NCBI RefSeq assembly: GCF_000315365.1
Contig: NZ_CAOS01000010.1
Coordinates: 1-64,000 of the forward strand
DNA: 64,000 bases
Reading direction: 5' to 3'
From: Desulforamulus hydrothermalis Lam5 = DSM 18033
Lineage (GTDB): Bacteria > Bacillota > Desulfotomaculia > Desulfotomaculales > Desulfotomaculaceae
Of this stretch, positions 48,531 to 57,602 are shown in pieces; the first letter of the stretch is position 1, and each line of letters begins with the position of its first letter. The notes below the pieces were generated by a model that was given only the letters and a program-made list of their open reading frames with translations, did not search any database and was not told the DNA's origin. The position numbers and the translations under genes are program-made.

Positions 48531-48582
48531 TTTGTTAACACTTAAGGCGTGCCGTCAGCGGCACGCCTTAAGTGTTAACAAA
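48531..48582. terminator. Long perfect hairpin after murA
   Basis: Two 24-base arms, perfectly complementary, with a TCAG loop. The outer part is TTTGTTAACACTTAAGG and the inner part CGTGCCG. There is no proper T-run on either side except the T/A tips. It may act as a terminator, processing site or protein-binding palindrome. Confidence 0.75.
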
Positions 48583-48682
48583 AGAGGGAAGTATTTAATT
48601 TAAGGTTATAATTAACATAGGCATACGTTGGTTGCCCGGCAAATTTTCAAAGACATCAGGCTAGTTGAACAGGAGGCTGACC

Positions 48683-49162
48683 ATGAAAATATCCATCCTG
48701 GCTGTGGGAAAACTGAAAGAAAAATACCTGGAGGCAGGCATTCAAGAATACCTCAAGCGATTGACCCCCTATGCCCGGCTTGATATCGTTGAGGTGCCCG
48801 ATGAATCCTGCGCCGATCATGCAGCAGCGGCAGAGGAAGACCGGGTGCGCCGGAAAGAGGCCGGCCGCCTGCTGAAAAGAATGCGGCCCGGGACATTTCT
48901 CATCGTTCTTGACCCCCGGGGCCGACTCTATACCTCCGAGGAGATGGCCCAACAACTGCAAGCGCTGGCTTTAAAGGGCCGCAGCGACGTTACCTTTATC
49001 ATAGGCGGTTCCCTTGGCCTGGCCCCGGAGATCCTGCAGCGGGCCGACATTACGCTGTCCTTTTCCAAACTTATTTTTCCCCATCAACTGATGCGGTTGA
49101 TGCTGCTGGAACAAATTTACCGCTGGTTCAAGATTATTAAAAACGAGCCGTATCATAAGTAA
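48683..49162 (+). CDS. rlmH: 23S rRNA (pseudouridine1915-N3)-methyltransferase RlmH
   Basis: A 159-residue SPOUT methyltransferase: MKISILAVGKLKEKYLEAGI start, FIIGGSLGLAPEIL SAM-binding knot and SFSKLIFPHQLMRLMLLEQI. ATG 48683 is preferred over the upstream in-frame ATG because ACAGGAGG is well spaced and it gives the family start. Confidence 0.97.
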   Translation: MKISILAVGKLKEKYLEAGIQEYLKRLTPYARLDIVEVPDESCADHAAAAEEDRVRRKEAGRLLKRMRPGTFLIVLDPRGRLYTSEEMAQQLQALALKGRSDVTFIIGGSLGLAPEILQRADITLSFSKLIFPHQLMRLMLLEQIYRWFKIIKNEPYHK

Positions 49163-49273
49163 GGGCTGGTTATTGGTAAAACTAAATAAATATTCAAATG
49201 CTTATACAATAGTAACGTTATGGAATGTAGGTAAAACTATTTTTGCTTTATCCGCCAATGATTAAATTAAAGA

Positions 49274-49325
49274 AAAGAGGTTGTTTCCCAAAGCCTGGCT
49301 TTTGGAAAACAACCTCTTTCGTATA
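49274..49325. terminator. Bidirectional terminator between rlmH and the DJ-1/PfpI gene
   Basis: AAAGAGGTTGTTT/AACAACCTCTTT with inner CCAAA/TTTGG pairing, A and T runs on both sides. It serves two convergent genes. Confidence 0.9.
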
Positions 49326-49913
49326 TCATATCTTAATTTCTGCCCCCAGCAGCTCGACAAATTTTCTTAGCCATTCCGGGTGGCCCGGCCAGGCGGCGGC
49401 CGTCACCAGGTTGCCGTCAACATAAGCATTAGAGAAGGTTTCGTTCACCTCGCCCCATGCAGCGCCGGCCCGCAGGACGTCGGGTTTTACAGCCGGATAG
49501 GCGGTGCATAATTTTCCTTCCAGCACCCCGGCAGCTGCCAAAACCTGCTGGCCGTGGCAAACAGAAGCAATAGGCTTATGCTTTGCCGAAAACTCCCTTA
49601 CGATTTCCAACACACGCTCATTCAGGCGGATGTATTCAGGTGCGCGGCCGCCCGGAATGATTAAGCCTACATAGTCATCTACCACTACTTTATCAAAGTC
49701 GTAAGTTATAGCAAAGTTATGACCGGGTTTTTCGCTGTAGGTTTGATCGCCTTCAAAATCGTGAATCGCAGTGCGCACTTTATCACCGCTGTTTTTGCCC
49801 GGGCATACTGCATGTACAGTATAACCAAGCATGCTAAGACACTGGAATGGGACCATAGCTTCATAGTCTTCAACAAAGTCGCCCACCAGCATGAGTATTT
49901 TTTTATCAGACAT
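49326..49913 (-). CDS. DJ-1/PfpI family protein
   Basis: A 195-residue class-I glutamine-amidotransferase-like protein of the DJ-1/PfpI superfamily. [20 protein letters not shown] begins it; [20 protein letters not shown] contains the nucleophile cysteine elbow. Members act as chaperones, deglycases or hydratases; the exact activity is unknown. ATG 49913 is chosen because GGAGGGATGCGGTT precedes it; upstream sequence is not homologous. Confidence 0.9.
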   Translation of the reverse strand: MSDKKILMLVGDFVEDYEAMVPFQCLSMLGYTVHAVCPGKNSGDKVRTAIHDFEGDQTYSEKPGHNFAITYDFDKVVVDDYVGLIIPGGRAPEYIRLNERVLEIVREFSAKHKPIASVCHGQQVLAAAGVLEGKLCTAYPAVKPDVLRAGAAWGEVNETFSNAYVDGNLVTAAAWPGHPEWLRKFVELLGAEIKI

Positions 49914-50126
49914 AACCGCATCCCTCCAATAAAAGTTATATTTAAATATTACGCTCATTATTAGAATATTCCTTCTTTGATAATCCAAGGCAATCCCATA
50001 TAAACGCTCTCTGGACATGAAACTGCGGCTAAAAATTAATGAAAACATGCAGAGATAATGCTGATGTTTTTTGTGTTACAATGGTAAAGGGTTTAAAAAG
50101 CATTAATGGTTAACTAAGGAGAGGTT

Positions 50127-50807
50127 ATGAAAATACAGCAAACAACCGGTGGGCCAAGCAAAGCCCTGCGGCGAATACTGGTAATAACTGCGGTGGCAGC
50201 AGAAAGAGAGGCTTTGCTGGGCGGCCTGGGCAGCGATGCAAGATTTGTTGTAACAGCCGCCGGGGTGGGGCCGGTTCAAGCGGCGCTAAGCACCGCCCGG
50301 GCGCTGGCTGAAGCGCCTTACGACCTGGTTATCAGCGCCGGGATTGGCGGCGGCTTTGCCGGCCGGGCGGCGGTGGGCTCCCTGGTGGTAGCTGACGAAA
50401 TCGTGGCAGCTGACCTGGGCGCCGAAACCCCGGCAGGCTTTTGCAGTATTGAGGAATTGGGTTTTGGCACTAACCGTATTCCGGTGGCGGCCAACTTGCT
50501 GCATCAGGTTGTCCGGGGGCTGCTGGCGGCCGGGCTGCCGGTGCAAACCGGCCCGGTGCTAACAGTTTCCACCGTGACGGGTACCGCAGCCCGGGCGGCT
50601 GAACTGGCTGCCCGGGTACCTGGGGCTGCCGCCGAAGCCATGGAAGGATACGGTGTTGCCCTGGCGGCCCGGGAACGCGGCCTGCCTGTATTAGAGATAC
50701 GCACTGTTTCCAACCTGGTGGGGCCCCGGGATAGGGGGGCCTGGCGGATTAACGAGGCCCTGGAGCTTTTAAAAAGAGCCGGCTGTGTATTAGCGGAGGT
50801 GCTATGA
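50127..50807 (+). CDS. mqnB: Futalosine hydrolase MqnB
   Basis: A 226-residue nucleoside-phosphorylase-fold enzyme cleaving futalosine in menaquinone synthesis. RRILVITAVAAEREALLGGL start, DLVISAGIGGGFAGRAAVG and the C-terminal PVLEIRTVSNLVGPRDRGAW are typical. It overlaps mqnD (ATGATGA). mqnA, mqnC and mqnE are not in this window. Confidence 0.93.
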   Translation: MKIQQTTGGPSKALRRILVITAVAAEREALLGGLGSDARFVVTAAGVGPVQAALSTARALAEAPYDLVISAGIGGGFAGRAAVGSLVVADEIVAADLGAETPAGFCSIEELGFGTNRIPVAANLLHQVVRGLLAAGLPVQTGPVLTVSTVTGTAARAAELAARVPGAAAEAMEGYGVALAARERGLPVLEIRTVSNLVGPRDRGAWRINEALELLKRAGCVLAEVL

Positions 50808-51661
50808 TGAAAATTGCTTTTTCCACCTGTCCCAACGATACCTTTGTTTTCTATGCCTGGGTTCACCGTCTGATCCCCGGCGCACCCCCGCCGGCTGTTG
50901 CCTATGCGGATATCGACATCACCAACAGCCTGGTGGCCGGCGAAAACGGGCCGGATATAGCAAAAATTTCTTTTGCCGCCCTGCCCTGGGCGTTGCCCCG
51001 CTATGCCTTGCTGCCATGCGGCGGGGCCCTGGGCCGGGGTTGCGGGCCCTTGCTGCTGGCCGCAAACAAAGCAGGCAGTCCCGATCACCCGGCCGGTCTG
51101 GCCGGTCGACGGGTAGCGGTGCCCAGCGAACGGTCAACCGCATACCTGCTGTTCCGCCTGTGGGCAGCCCGGCATGTGCCGGGGGGAGTGGGCGAGATCG
51201 TGGTATTGCCCTTTCATGCCATTATGCCGGCGGTACGGGACGGCCTGGTGGATGCCGGACTGGTGATTCACGAGGCGCGGTTTACCTATCATACCTATGG
51301 ATTAAACATGCTGGTGGATTTAGGCAACTGGTGGGAGGCTGATACCGGCTTGCCCATCCCCCTGGGAGCCATAGTGGCCAAACGTGATTTAGACCTGACA
51401 GCCATTGCCGGTTGGCTGCGGGCATCCGTGCAATATGCCTGGCGGCATCCGGCCGAACCCATGCCGTACATCATGCGCCATGCTCAGGAAATGTCGCCGG
51501 AGGTGGCCCAGGCCCATATCAACCTGTATGTTAATCGGTTTACCGAACATATCGGCGAGGAAGGTTACCGGGCGGCGGCTGCCCTGCTGGGCCGTGCCGC
51601 TCAGGCGGGCCTGGTGCCTGAGGCGGATTTATCTGCGTTGCGTCAGGCAGTAAACATTTAA
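50804..51661 (+). CDS. mqnD: 1,4-dihydroxy-6-naphthoate synthase MqnD
   Basis: A 285-residue periplasmic-binding-protein-fold enzyme of the futalosine menaquinone pathway. KIAFSTCPNDTFVFYAWVH at the start, DITNSLVAGENGPDIAKISF and GLVIHEARFTYHTYGL are diagnostic. It is translationally coupled to mqnB. Its stop touches a terminator hairpin that is duplicated around a mini-repeat. Confidence 0.95.
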   Translation: MMKIAFSTCPNDTFVFYAWVHRLIPGAPPPAVAYADIDITNSLVAGENGPDIAKISFAALPWALPRYALLPCGGALGRGCGPLLLAANKAGSPDHPAGLAGRRVAVPSERSTAYLLFRLWAARHVPGGVGEIVVLPFHAIMPAVRDGLVDAGLVIHEARFTYHTYGLNMLVDLGNWWEADTGLPIPLGAIVAKRDLDLTAIAGWLRASVQYAWRHPAEPMPYIMRHAQEMSPEVAQAHINLYVNRFTEHIGEEGYRAAAALLGRAAQAGLVPEADLSALRQAVNI

Positions 51662-51684
51662 AGGAGGCAAGCGCCTCTACAGAG

Positions 51685-51725
51685 TATCGACAAACCTTAT
51701 CGGTGGTTTATAACCTCTGTCTACA
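51685..51725 (-). repeat. Dispersed repeat, copy 9 (ends-only mini form, 41 bp)
   Basis: Only the two termini remain: TATCGACAAACCTTATCGG, TGGTTTATAACC and CTCTGTCTACA. It is flanked by an exact 18-bp direct repeat AAAGGAGGCAAGCGCCTC at 51660-51677 and 51731-51748. Each copy is itself a hairpin (GAGGC/GCCTC). Confidence 0.85.
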
Positions 51726-51749
51726 GTCTGAAAGGAGGCAAGCGCCTCC

Positions 51750-52601
51750 TTAGCTATATAATAAGGTTAACTCATTGGCAATGGAGTTTAACTTTTCTAT
51801 TTCCGCAACCATTTCCTGCAGCGCTTTGGATAACTGTTCGCTGCCTGTGGCACAGCTGCTGTGAATATGCTGCAACCTGTTCGTTGGCCTGCTGGATATC
51901 CTTTATAACCAAGCCTACCTGCTTAACCGATTGGGCGCTGTTGTCCGCCAGTTTCTTTACCTCATTGGGTACCACGTTAAAGCCCTTGCCATTTTCGCCG
52001 GCCCCGACAGGCTTCAATGGCGGGCATTTAAGCCTAACAATTTAGTCATGTCGGCTATACCTTTAATTAAAGCTAAAATTTCCTCCGTATTTGCTGCTTT
52101 TTTTTGTGAGTCCAGGGCGGTTGCCGCCATAACACTGCTGGTGCCGGCCTGTTCTTGGGAAGAGGCTGCCATTTCTTCAATAAGAGCCGTAAGAGTTTCA
52201 AGGCCGTTTTTCAACTGCAGGGCGGTGCTTTTCGCTTTCATTTCGCTTTCATCCCGGGCCAGCCGCAACTCAATAACCTGTGCAGCAAAGGTTGCAATAG
52301 GTTTGACCAGTTCCGGGTCGCCTGTAATGCCAATAACGCCAACCCGTTCATTGTTATATTTTATGATAACGTTAGCACCGGCACGGACATTCTCTAATTT
52401 TGCCGCTTCTTCTTTGGTTACGCCATAATAATCCATTTCACCTGCCATCATGCGTTTGGAAACAGCGTGTACCGAGCCTTCCCGGCCGGCTATGGTACTT
52501 GCAATAACAACGCCGCCGTGACCGAAAACAGTAACTTCTTCATTAACCTGGCGTTTTATCATGTTTACCATCAGATGAGCAAAATCTTTATTAATTTCCA
52601 T
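51750..52601 (-). pseudogene. Frameshifted chemoreceptor-like protein (diacid-recognition plus MCP signalling domain)
   Basis: The start at 52601 reads MEINKDFAHLMVNMIKRQVN then VFGHGGVVIAST and GREGSVH, a sugar-diacid-recognition (CdaR-type) sensor. Then EEMAASSQEQAG and KLLGLNA begin an MCP signalling domain. The frame breaks after LLGLNA near 52017-52022 and again within about 12 bp, before AGENGKGFNVVPNEVKKLAD. A third shift occurs near 51855-51865, after which QLSKALQEMVAEIEKLNSIA runs to a stop at 51750-51752. No membrane segment is present. Decayed soluble receptor, or assembly errors. Confidence 0.82.
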
Positions 52602-52742
52602 AACACAAACACCTTCCGTTCACGTAGTTTGACAAATTAAATTATTTTTCTACATAAGGACAAGAAATTCCTGGATGCTTCTTTCAGGAAACTTTTTCTA
52701 GATATATAATAAATACTGATAAAGAAAAGAGAGGGTGTTGGG

Positions 52743-53162
52743 ATGGAATATAAAAGATTTGGCAGCAAACTGGTGGTGCGGTTGGACAAAGGAGAAGAAA
52801 TAATAACCAGTCTGCAAACCCTCTGCCGGCAGGAGGGTATCCGGCTGGCTGCTGTAACAGGCATTGGGGCGGTTAAGCAAGCGGTGGTGGGGCTGTTTGC
52901 AACCTCCGGCAAAACCTATCACCCCCGGGAATTTACCGGTGACATGGAAATTGCCGGTTTGCAGGGAAATATCTCCGAAATGAACGGGCAGGTTTATTTG
53001 CACCTGCATGTAACCTTAACCGACTCGTCCTATCAGGCCTTTGGCGGTCACCTGACCTCGGCCACGGTAAGCGCCACCGCCGAAATTATCATTGATGTCA
53101 TTGACGGCCGTTTGGACCGGGCTTTCAGTGAAGAAATCGGGTTAAACCTTTTTAAATTTTAA
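52743..53162 (+). CDS. PPC/DUF296 domain protein
   Basis: A 139-residue single-domain PPC (DUF296) protein: VRLDKGEEIITSLQTLCRQE, GIRLAAVTGIGAVKQAVVGL, and metal-site histidines in YLHLHVTLTD and FGGHLTSATVS. Related domains bind DNA in plants (AT-hook proteins), but bacterial roles are unclear. Start ATG after AGAGGGTG. Monocistronic. Confidence 0.92.
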   Translation: MEYKRFGSKLVVRLDKGEEIITSLQTLCRQEGIRLAAVTGIGAVKQAVVGLFATSGKTYHPREFTGDMEIAGLQGNISEMNGQVYLHLHVTLTDSSYQAFGGHLTSATVSATAEIIIDVIDGRLDRAFSEEIGLNLFKF

Positions 53163-53240
53163 ATAAAGGCGGGTTCCCATGCAGACCGGGTTACAGGGGA
53201 TGCTAAGCCACCAAAAATATTTATATTCATTTTTGTTGAG

Positions 53241-53277
53241 AAACCTGCACTCATTGCCATGCAGGTTTATATTTTTT
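53241..53277 (+). terminator. Terminator after the PPC-domain gene
   Basis: AAACCTGCA/TGCAGGTTT followed by ATATTTTTT. The remaining 53.28-53.47 kb spacer is AT-rich leader for the symporter gene. Confidence 0.88.
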
Positions 53278-53475
53278 AAGGCGGACTGCCGGTGGGCACA
53301 AAGCATTTATTTGCAATTTATATTATATTTTAAATATTTACACTTGTCGCCCGACTGTTGTTTTAGATATATTTTCTTGTGTAATTTCGGTTTAAATCAT
53401 GCTAAAATTACATTTTGTAAAGACAAATGTATTTTTAGCAACTAATTAACTATTTATCAGAAAGGCGAGGTGCAG

Positions 53476-54903
53476 ATGTTGGCTGCGTTGGAAAAATTTA
53501 TAGCAATTAGTAACGACATTCTATGGACTTATGTTTTGATTGCATTATTAATTGGGCTTGGTATTTATTTTACTTTCAGAACCAACTTTGTGCAGCTTAG
53601 ATACCTGGGAGAAATGATTAAACAACTGGGCGATGGAGTCGGCGTTTCCAAACAGCGGCAGGGTGTATCCTCCTTTGGCGCCTTTTGCATCAGTACAGCT
53701 TCCCGGGTAGGCACCGGCAACCTGGCCGGCGTGGCCATTGCCCTTGCCGTAGGCGGGCCGGGCGCTGTTTTTTGGATGTGGCTGATTGCCCTGATCGGTT
53801 CTGCCACCGCCTTTGTGGAAGCCACCCTGGCTCAAATTTACAAAGTAAAAAGCGGCGACGGGTTCCGGGGCGGCCCGGCTTACTACATGGAAAAGGCCCT
53901 GGGGCAACGCTGGATGGGTGTGTTGTTTGCCGTTTTAATTACCATCTGCTTTGGCCTGGTGTTTAACTCGGTGCAGGCCAACACCATAACCCTGGCCTTT
54001 CATAACGCCTTTGGCGTTGACCGGTTTGTTATGGGCCTGTTGATTACCGCTTTTACTGCTTATATCATTTTCGGCGGCGTCAAAAGAATTGCCCGGGCGG
54101 CGGAGATAATGGTGCCGGTTATGGCCGGGGGCTATGTTTTGCTGGCATTGTATATTAGCTTAACCAATATATCCGAACTGCCGGCCGTACTTAAATTAAT
54201 TGTCAGCAGTGCCTTCGGGCTGGAAGAAGCGGTAGGCGGCACCATGGGCGCCGCCCTGATGATGGGGATTAAAAGAGGCCTTTTCTCCAACGAGGCCGGT
54301 ATGGGGAGTGCCCCCAACGCTGCAGCTACCGCCCACGTCAGCCACCCGGCAAAGCAGGGCTTTGTCCAGGCCCTGGGCGTGTTTGTGGATACGCTGGTGG
54401 TTTGCAGTGCCACTGCCTTCATTGTTCTGCTGTCTGAAGCATACCGGCCGGGCGGCAGCCTTACCGGTATTGAGCTGGTGCAGGCGGCCCTCAGTTCGCA
54501 TATCGGCCAGTGGGCCGGCAGTTTTGTGGCGGTTGCAGTATTCCTGTTTGCCTTTAGCTCAGTAATTGGCAATTACTATTACGGGGAAACCAACATTGAG
54601 TTTATCAAGGAAAGCAAAACCTGGCTGACGGTGTACAGGCTGGCGGTGGTTGGCATGGTTATGTTTGGCTCGGTGGCGAAAATCGGCATTGTCTGGGATA
54701 TGGCCGATTTGTTCATGGCCCTCATGTCTATAACCAACCTGATCGCCATTGCACTGCTGGGCGGCATTGCCAAACAGGCCCTGGACGACTACCTGCAGCA
54801 AAAGCGGCAAGGCCTCGACCCGGTGTTTTACCGGAGCAACCTCCGGGGATTGCGCAACATAGAGTGCTGGCCGGAGGCAGAAACATACCGTAAGGCCGGC
54901 TAA
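53476..54903 (+). CDS. Sodium:alanine/glycine symporter (AGCS family)
   Basis: A 475-residue AGCS carrier with about ten to eleven membrane helices. ISTASRVGTGNLAGVAIALA and GLFSNEAGMGSAPNAAATAH are family signatures. It couples alanine or glycine uptake to sodium. ATG 53476 is preferred over GTG 53470, given the AAAGGCGAGG ribosome-binding site. Confidence 0.94.
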   Translation: MLAALEKFIAISNDILWTYVLIALLIGLGIYFTFRTNFVQLRYLGEMIKQLGDGVGVSKQRQGVSSFGAFCISTASRVGTGNLAGVAIALAVGGPGAVFWMWLIALIGSATAFVEATLAQIYKVKSGDGFRGGPAYYMEKALGQRWMGVLFAVLITICFGLVFNSVQANTITLAFHNAFGVDRFVMGLLITAFTAYIIFGGVKRIARAAEIMVPVMAGGYVLLALYISLTNISELPAVLKLIVSSAFGLEEAVGGTMGAALMMGIKRGLFSNEAGMGSAPNAAATAHVSHPAKQGFVQALGVFVDTLVVCSATAFIVLLSEAYRPGGSLTGIELVQAALSSHIGQWAGSFVAVAVFLFAFSSVIGNYYYGETNIEFIKESKTWLTVYRLAVVGMVMFGSVAKIGIVWDMADLFMALMSITNLIAIALLGGIAKQALDDYLQQKRQGLDPVFYRSNLRGLRNIECWPEAETYRKAG

Positions 54904-54905
54904 GG

Positions 54906-54966
54906 AAGTCATTCCCTGCCGCTGAAGCGCTAAAGGGATTAAAAACCGCCGGTAAGGCTTGGCAAT
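54906..54966 (+). repeat. Dispersed repeat, copy 10 (degraded fragment)
   Basis: GTCATTCCCTGCCGCTGAAG and CTAAAGGGATTAAAAACCGC then CGGTAAGGCTTGGCAATACT align at roughly 70% with the left-internal and right ends of the family. The centre is missing. A terminator follows. Confidence 0.6.
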
Positions 54967-54971
54967 ACTCT

Positions 54972-55005
54972 ACGGCACTAAATGATGCTTAGTGCCGTTT
55001 TTCTT
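54972..55005 (+). terminator. Terminator after the AGCS gene
   Basis: ACGGCACTAA/TTAGTGCCGT followed by T4-C-TT. Confidence 0.9.
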
Positions 55006-55093
55006 AGCCTAATTTGACGAAATATTTAGATAAATTACCCTGCTGCCGCTGTCCCCGGCATGATAAGATACTGCCAAAAGGGCAGGTGACAAG

Positions 55094-55792
55094 ATGACCA
55101 GGTTGCCTCTCGATTACCAAAAACTATATGCCGGGTGGCGTGCCCTGGTGCCCGCCGTCAAAGCGGCAGCCCGGCTTTTTCCTCCTTTACCCGCTGCGGA
55201 AGTTTGGCAAAACAAGCTGCAACTAATGCACAATATTATCCGCAGTCACCCGGATACCGGCGATTGTGACCGCTGCGGCCGGTGCTGCCGTGAATTCCCC
55301 TTTGCTTGCCGTCCCATCGAATTTTTTTACCTGCTGCCCCACCTGGCCGGCTGGCCGGAACAGCAACAGGAGCAGTTTTTCCTTTGGCGCTTGGGTCAGC
55401 TGGAGCAAGAGGGCCGCAGCCGGTGCCCCTTTTTGGAAAGTGCGGGCTGTGCCATTTATGCCGGGCGCCCTCTGGTTTGCCGCCGCAGCATTTTCGGCCG
55501 GCATATTTGCAACAAACAGGCCCGTCAGTTTGACAGCTTTGGCGAATGGTGCAACATGGAAGAGGTGCTCAAGCAGCTTACTTTGACCAACTTGGTTTAT
55601 TACTATGAGGATGCGGACGGCCGCCATAGCGAACTGTATTGGCCCTTAAACCGGCTTAAGCCGCCGGCTGCCGGCCTGACTGTGGCTCCCCTGGAAATTT
55701 GGCTGCTGCTGCTGCTGGATGACCCGGCGGCTTGCCGCCGGTTGATCGACCTGGCCTATTACCGGCCCCTGCTGGCCTTTTACCCGGCCTGA
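55094..55792 (+). CDS. YkgJ-family cysteine cluster protein
   Basis: A 232-residue protein with the N-terminal cysteine motif CDRCGRCCREFPFAC (CxxCxxCC), then CPFLESAGCAIYAGRPLVCR and a further CN near GEWCNMEEVL. This is the YkgJ/UPF0153 zinc- or iron-cluster family of unknown function. The C-terminal half is variable. It lies 94 bp before the next cysteine-rich gene. Confidence 0.85.
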   Translation: MTRLPLDYQKLYAGWRALVPAVKAAARLFPPLPAAEVWQNKLQLMHNIIRSHPDTGDCDRCGRCCREFPFACRPIEFFYLLPHLAGWPEQQQEQFFLWRLGQLEQEGRSRCPFLESAGCAIYAGRPLVCRRSIFGRHICNKQARQFDSFGEWCNMEEVLKQLTLTNLVYYYEDADGRHSELYWPLNRLKPPAAGLTVAPLEIWLLLLLDDPAACRRLIDLAYYRPLLAFYPA

Positions 55793-55886
55793 CCTTTCAT
55801 TGTCCGCCGGGACAGCCGGCTGCCCGGCACAGTTTTAATCCCTCCTGAATAAGCTGGAGAAGAAACAGTGCCAGGAGGGGAGAAGT

Positions 55887-56459
55887 ATGGAAAAGTCTGG
55901 CAAAACTGGCAAGATATACGCCCAAAAGACTTATTACTTTGTGGAACCGGCCGTTTGCTGCCCGTATTTGGAAGATTCCAGATGCTCGCTGCGGGACTTT
56001 GACGTGGCTAAGAAAAACCGGCGATTTTACCAAAGCAGCTGCTGTAGCTCCGGGTATTATGACCGCTGCTCAATGTTCCGTGACAAACTGAAAACCATTA
56101 AGGAAAACAAATATTTTAAGGCATCCTATTGCTGTCCTTACCTGGAAAGCAGTGTTTGCCGATTGCGGCAGGTAAATATTTACGATAAAAACCGCAAATA
56201 TTACAGCTATGTATGCACTACCACCGATTACCTTAAAAAATGTCCTTTTTTCCACGACAGGGTGTCCCGCATCAAATGCCGCCCCCCGCTGTCGCCTGAC
56301 AAGTGCTGCCCTTACCTGCAAGACGATTACTGCCGTGTCAGGGGCAGCAAAATACAGGATCACTGCCGTGACTACTACCGTCATTGCTGCTGCAAAACCA
56401 ATTATCACAGGTGCTGCCCGTTTTACATGGAAGCCGCCGGTGATAAAAGTGATCCATAA
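55887..56459 (+). CDS. Cysteine-rich protein with three CCPYL repeats, unknown family
   Basis: A 190-residue protein with about 26 cysteines in three tandem units of about 55-65 residues. Each unit opens CCPYL(E/Q)xxxCxLR (residues about 24, 86 and 142), continues with basic and aromatic residues, and ends in a Cys/Cys-Thr pair then YxxCxxF. The spacing repeats well, so an internal triplication is clear. Likely metal binding or disulphide-rich; no signal peptide. It starts at ATG after AGGAGGGGAG. I recognise no named family. Confidence 0.82.
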   Translation: MEKSGKTGKIYAQKTYYFVEPAVCCPYLEDSRCSLRDFDVAKKNRRFYQSSCCSSGYYDRCSMFRDKLKTIKENKYFKASYCCPYLESSVCRLRQVNIYDKNRKYYSYVCTTTDYLKKCPFFHDRVSRIKCRPPLSPDKCCPYLQDDYCRVRGSKIQDHCRDYYRHCCCKTNYHRCCPFYMEAAGDKSDP

Positions 56460-56467
56460 CTGTCCGG

Positions 56468-56562
56468 CCGTACTGCGCCGCCCGCACCGGCAGCTCCCCC
56501 CTGGCGGCGGGAGCGAATCACAGTGCTGCCGGTGCTCAAAACACAGCCAAAGCCAGGGTCAG
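56468..56562 (+). repeat. Dispersed repeat, copy 11 (degraded fragment)
   Basis: GGGAGCGAATCACAGTGCTG and CCGGTGCTCAAAACACAGCC match the family block GAGCGAATCATAGTGCTGTC, GGTGCGTAGACCGGAGCC. A paired GCACCGGCAGC lies before it. Ends are eroded. Confidence 0.65.
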
Positions 56563-56573
56563 TCATATTCCGG

Positions 56574-56597
56574 CCGCCCGTTGCAGGGCGGTTTTTT
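56574..56597 (+). terminator. Terminator after the cysteine-repeat gene
   Basis: CCGCCC/GGGCGG with loop GTTGCA, followed by T6. Confidence 0.9.
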
Positions 56598-56675
56598 GCT
56601 ATACAAAACATCTCAATAGAGATAAAATAAATTATCGGTTATTGATAAAAATTAAGTCAAAAGGAGACAAGCTAA

Positions 56676-57350
56676 ATGGAATACCGGTTGCATCGCTGCA
56701 TCGACCATACCCTGCTCAGAGCAGACGCTACGCCGGCAGAAATTATCAAACTCTGTCAGGAAGCCCGGCAGTATAATTTTGCTGCCGTTTGTGTCAATCC
56801 CTGGCATGTGCGGCTGGTCGCCGACCGGCTGCAAGGCAGCGGGGTTGCGGTCTGCACCGTTATTGGGTTTCCCCTGGGGGCAGCGGAGCCGCAGGTTAAA
56901 GCCTTTGCCACCGCCCGTGCCCGGCAGCAGGGGGCAGCCGAATTTGATATGGTGATCAACCTGGGGGCATTAAAAGCCGGGGATTACCACTATGTGGAAC
57001 GGGATATTGCCGGGGTGGTTCAGGCCGCTGAAGGGCAGACCGTCAAAGTTATCCTGGAAACCTGTTACCTGACGGAACAAGAAAAGGTTGCCGCCTGCCG
57101 GTTGGCCCAAAGAGCGGGCGCCCATTTTGTCAAAACCTCCACTGGCTTTGGCAGCGGCGGCGCCACCCTGCAGGATGTGGCTCTGCTGCGGCAAACCGTG
57201 GGAACTCAGATGGGCGTTAAAGCTTCGGGCGGCATCAAAACGGCCCGGCAGGCCATACAAATGCTGCAGGCCGGCGCCAACCGCATCGGCACCAGCAGCG
57301 GCGTGAAAATAATTGAAGAATGGGAGAAAAACGGTCCGGAGCTTATTTAA
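56676..57350 (+). CDS. deoC: Deoxyribose-phosphate aldolase
   Basis: A 224-residue class I aldolase of nucleoside catabolism. [33 protein letters not shown], the Schiff-base lysine in [17 protein letters not shown] and [18 protein letters not shown] are all present. It starts at ATG after AAAGGAG. Monocistronic. Confidence 0.97.
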   Translation: MEYRLHRCIDHTLLRADATPAEIIKLCQEARQYNFAAVCVNPWHVRLVADRLQGSGVAVCTVIGFPLGAAEPQVKAFATARARQQGAAEFDMVINLGALKAGDYHYVERDIAGVVQAAEGQTVKVILETCYLTEQEKVAACRLAQRAGAHFVKTSTGFGSGGATLQDVALLRQTVGTQMGVKASGGIKTARQAIQMLQAGANRIGTSSGVKIIEEWEKNGPELI

Positions 57351-57602
57351 CCGGGCTGCGCGCCGGCCTGGCGCAGATTTAACCGGTTACAGCCATTGTC
57401 ACCACCCGGCATGTATTTTGTATATGTATTAAATCTTATGTCAGCCGGCAGGATTTTAAAGGCACAATATAAAATAATATGTATAAATAACTAAACAAAG
57501 AGATGAGAAATAATTTGCAAAATTTTGCTAAAGGGGGCGGCGCGTAAATACAAAATTTGTCATATATTTAACAAACTTATTACAAAGGAGATGATTGATG
57601 AT

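Noticed and set aside
51750-52601. Programmed frameshifting in the chemoreceptor-like gene
   Set aside because: Three separate shifts are needed, without slippery heptamers or downstream structures that I could see.
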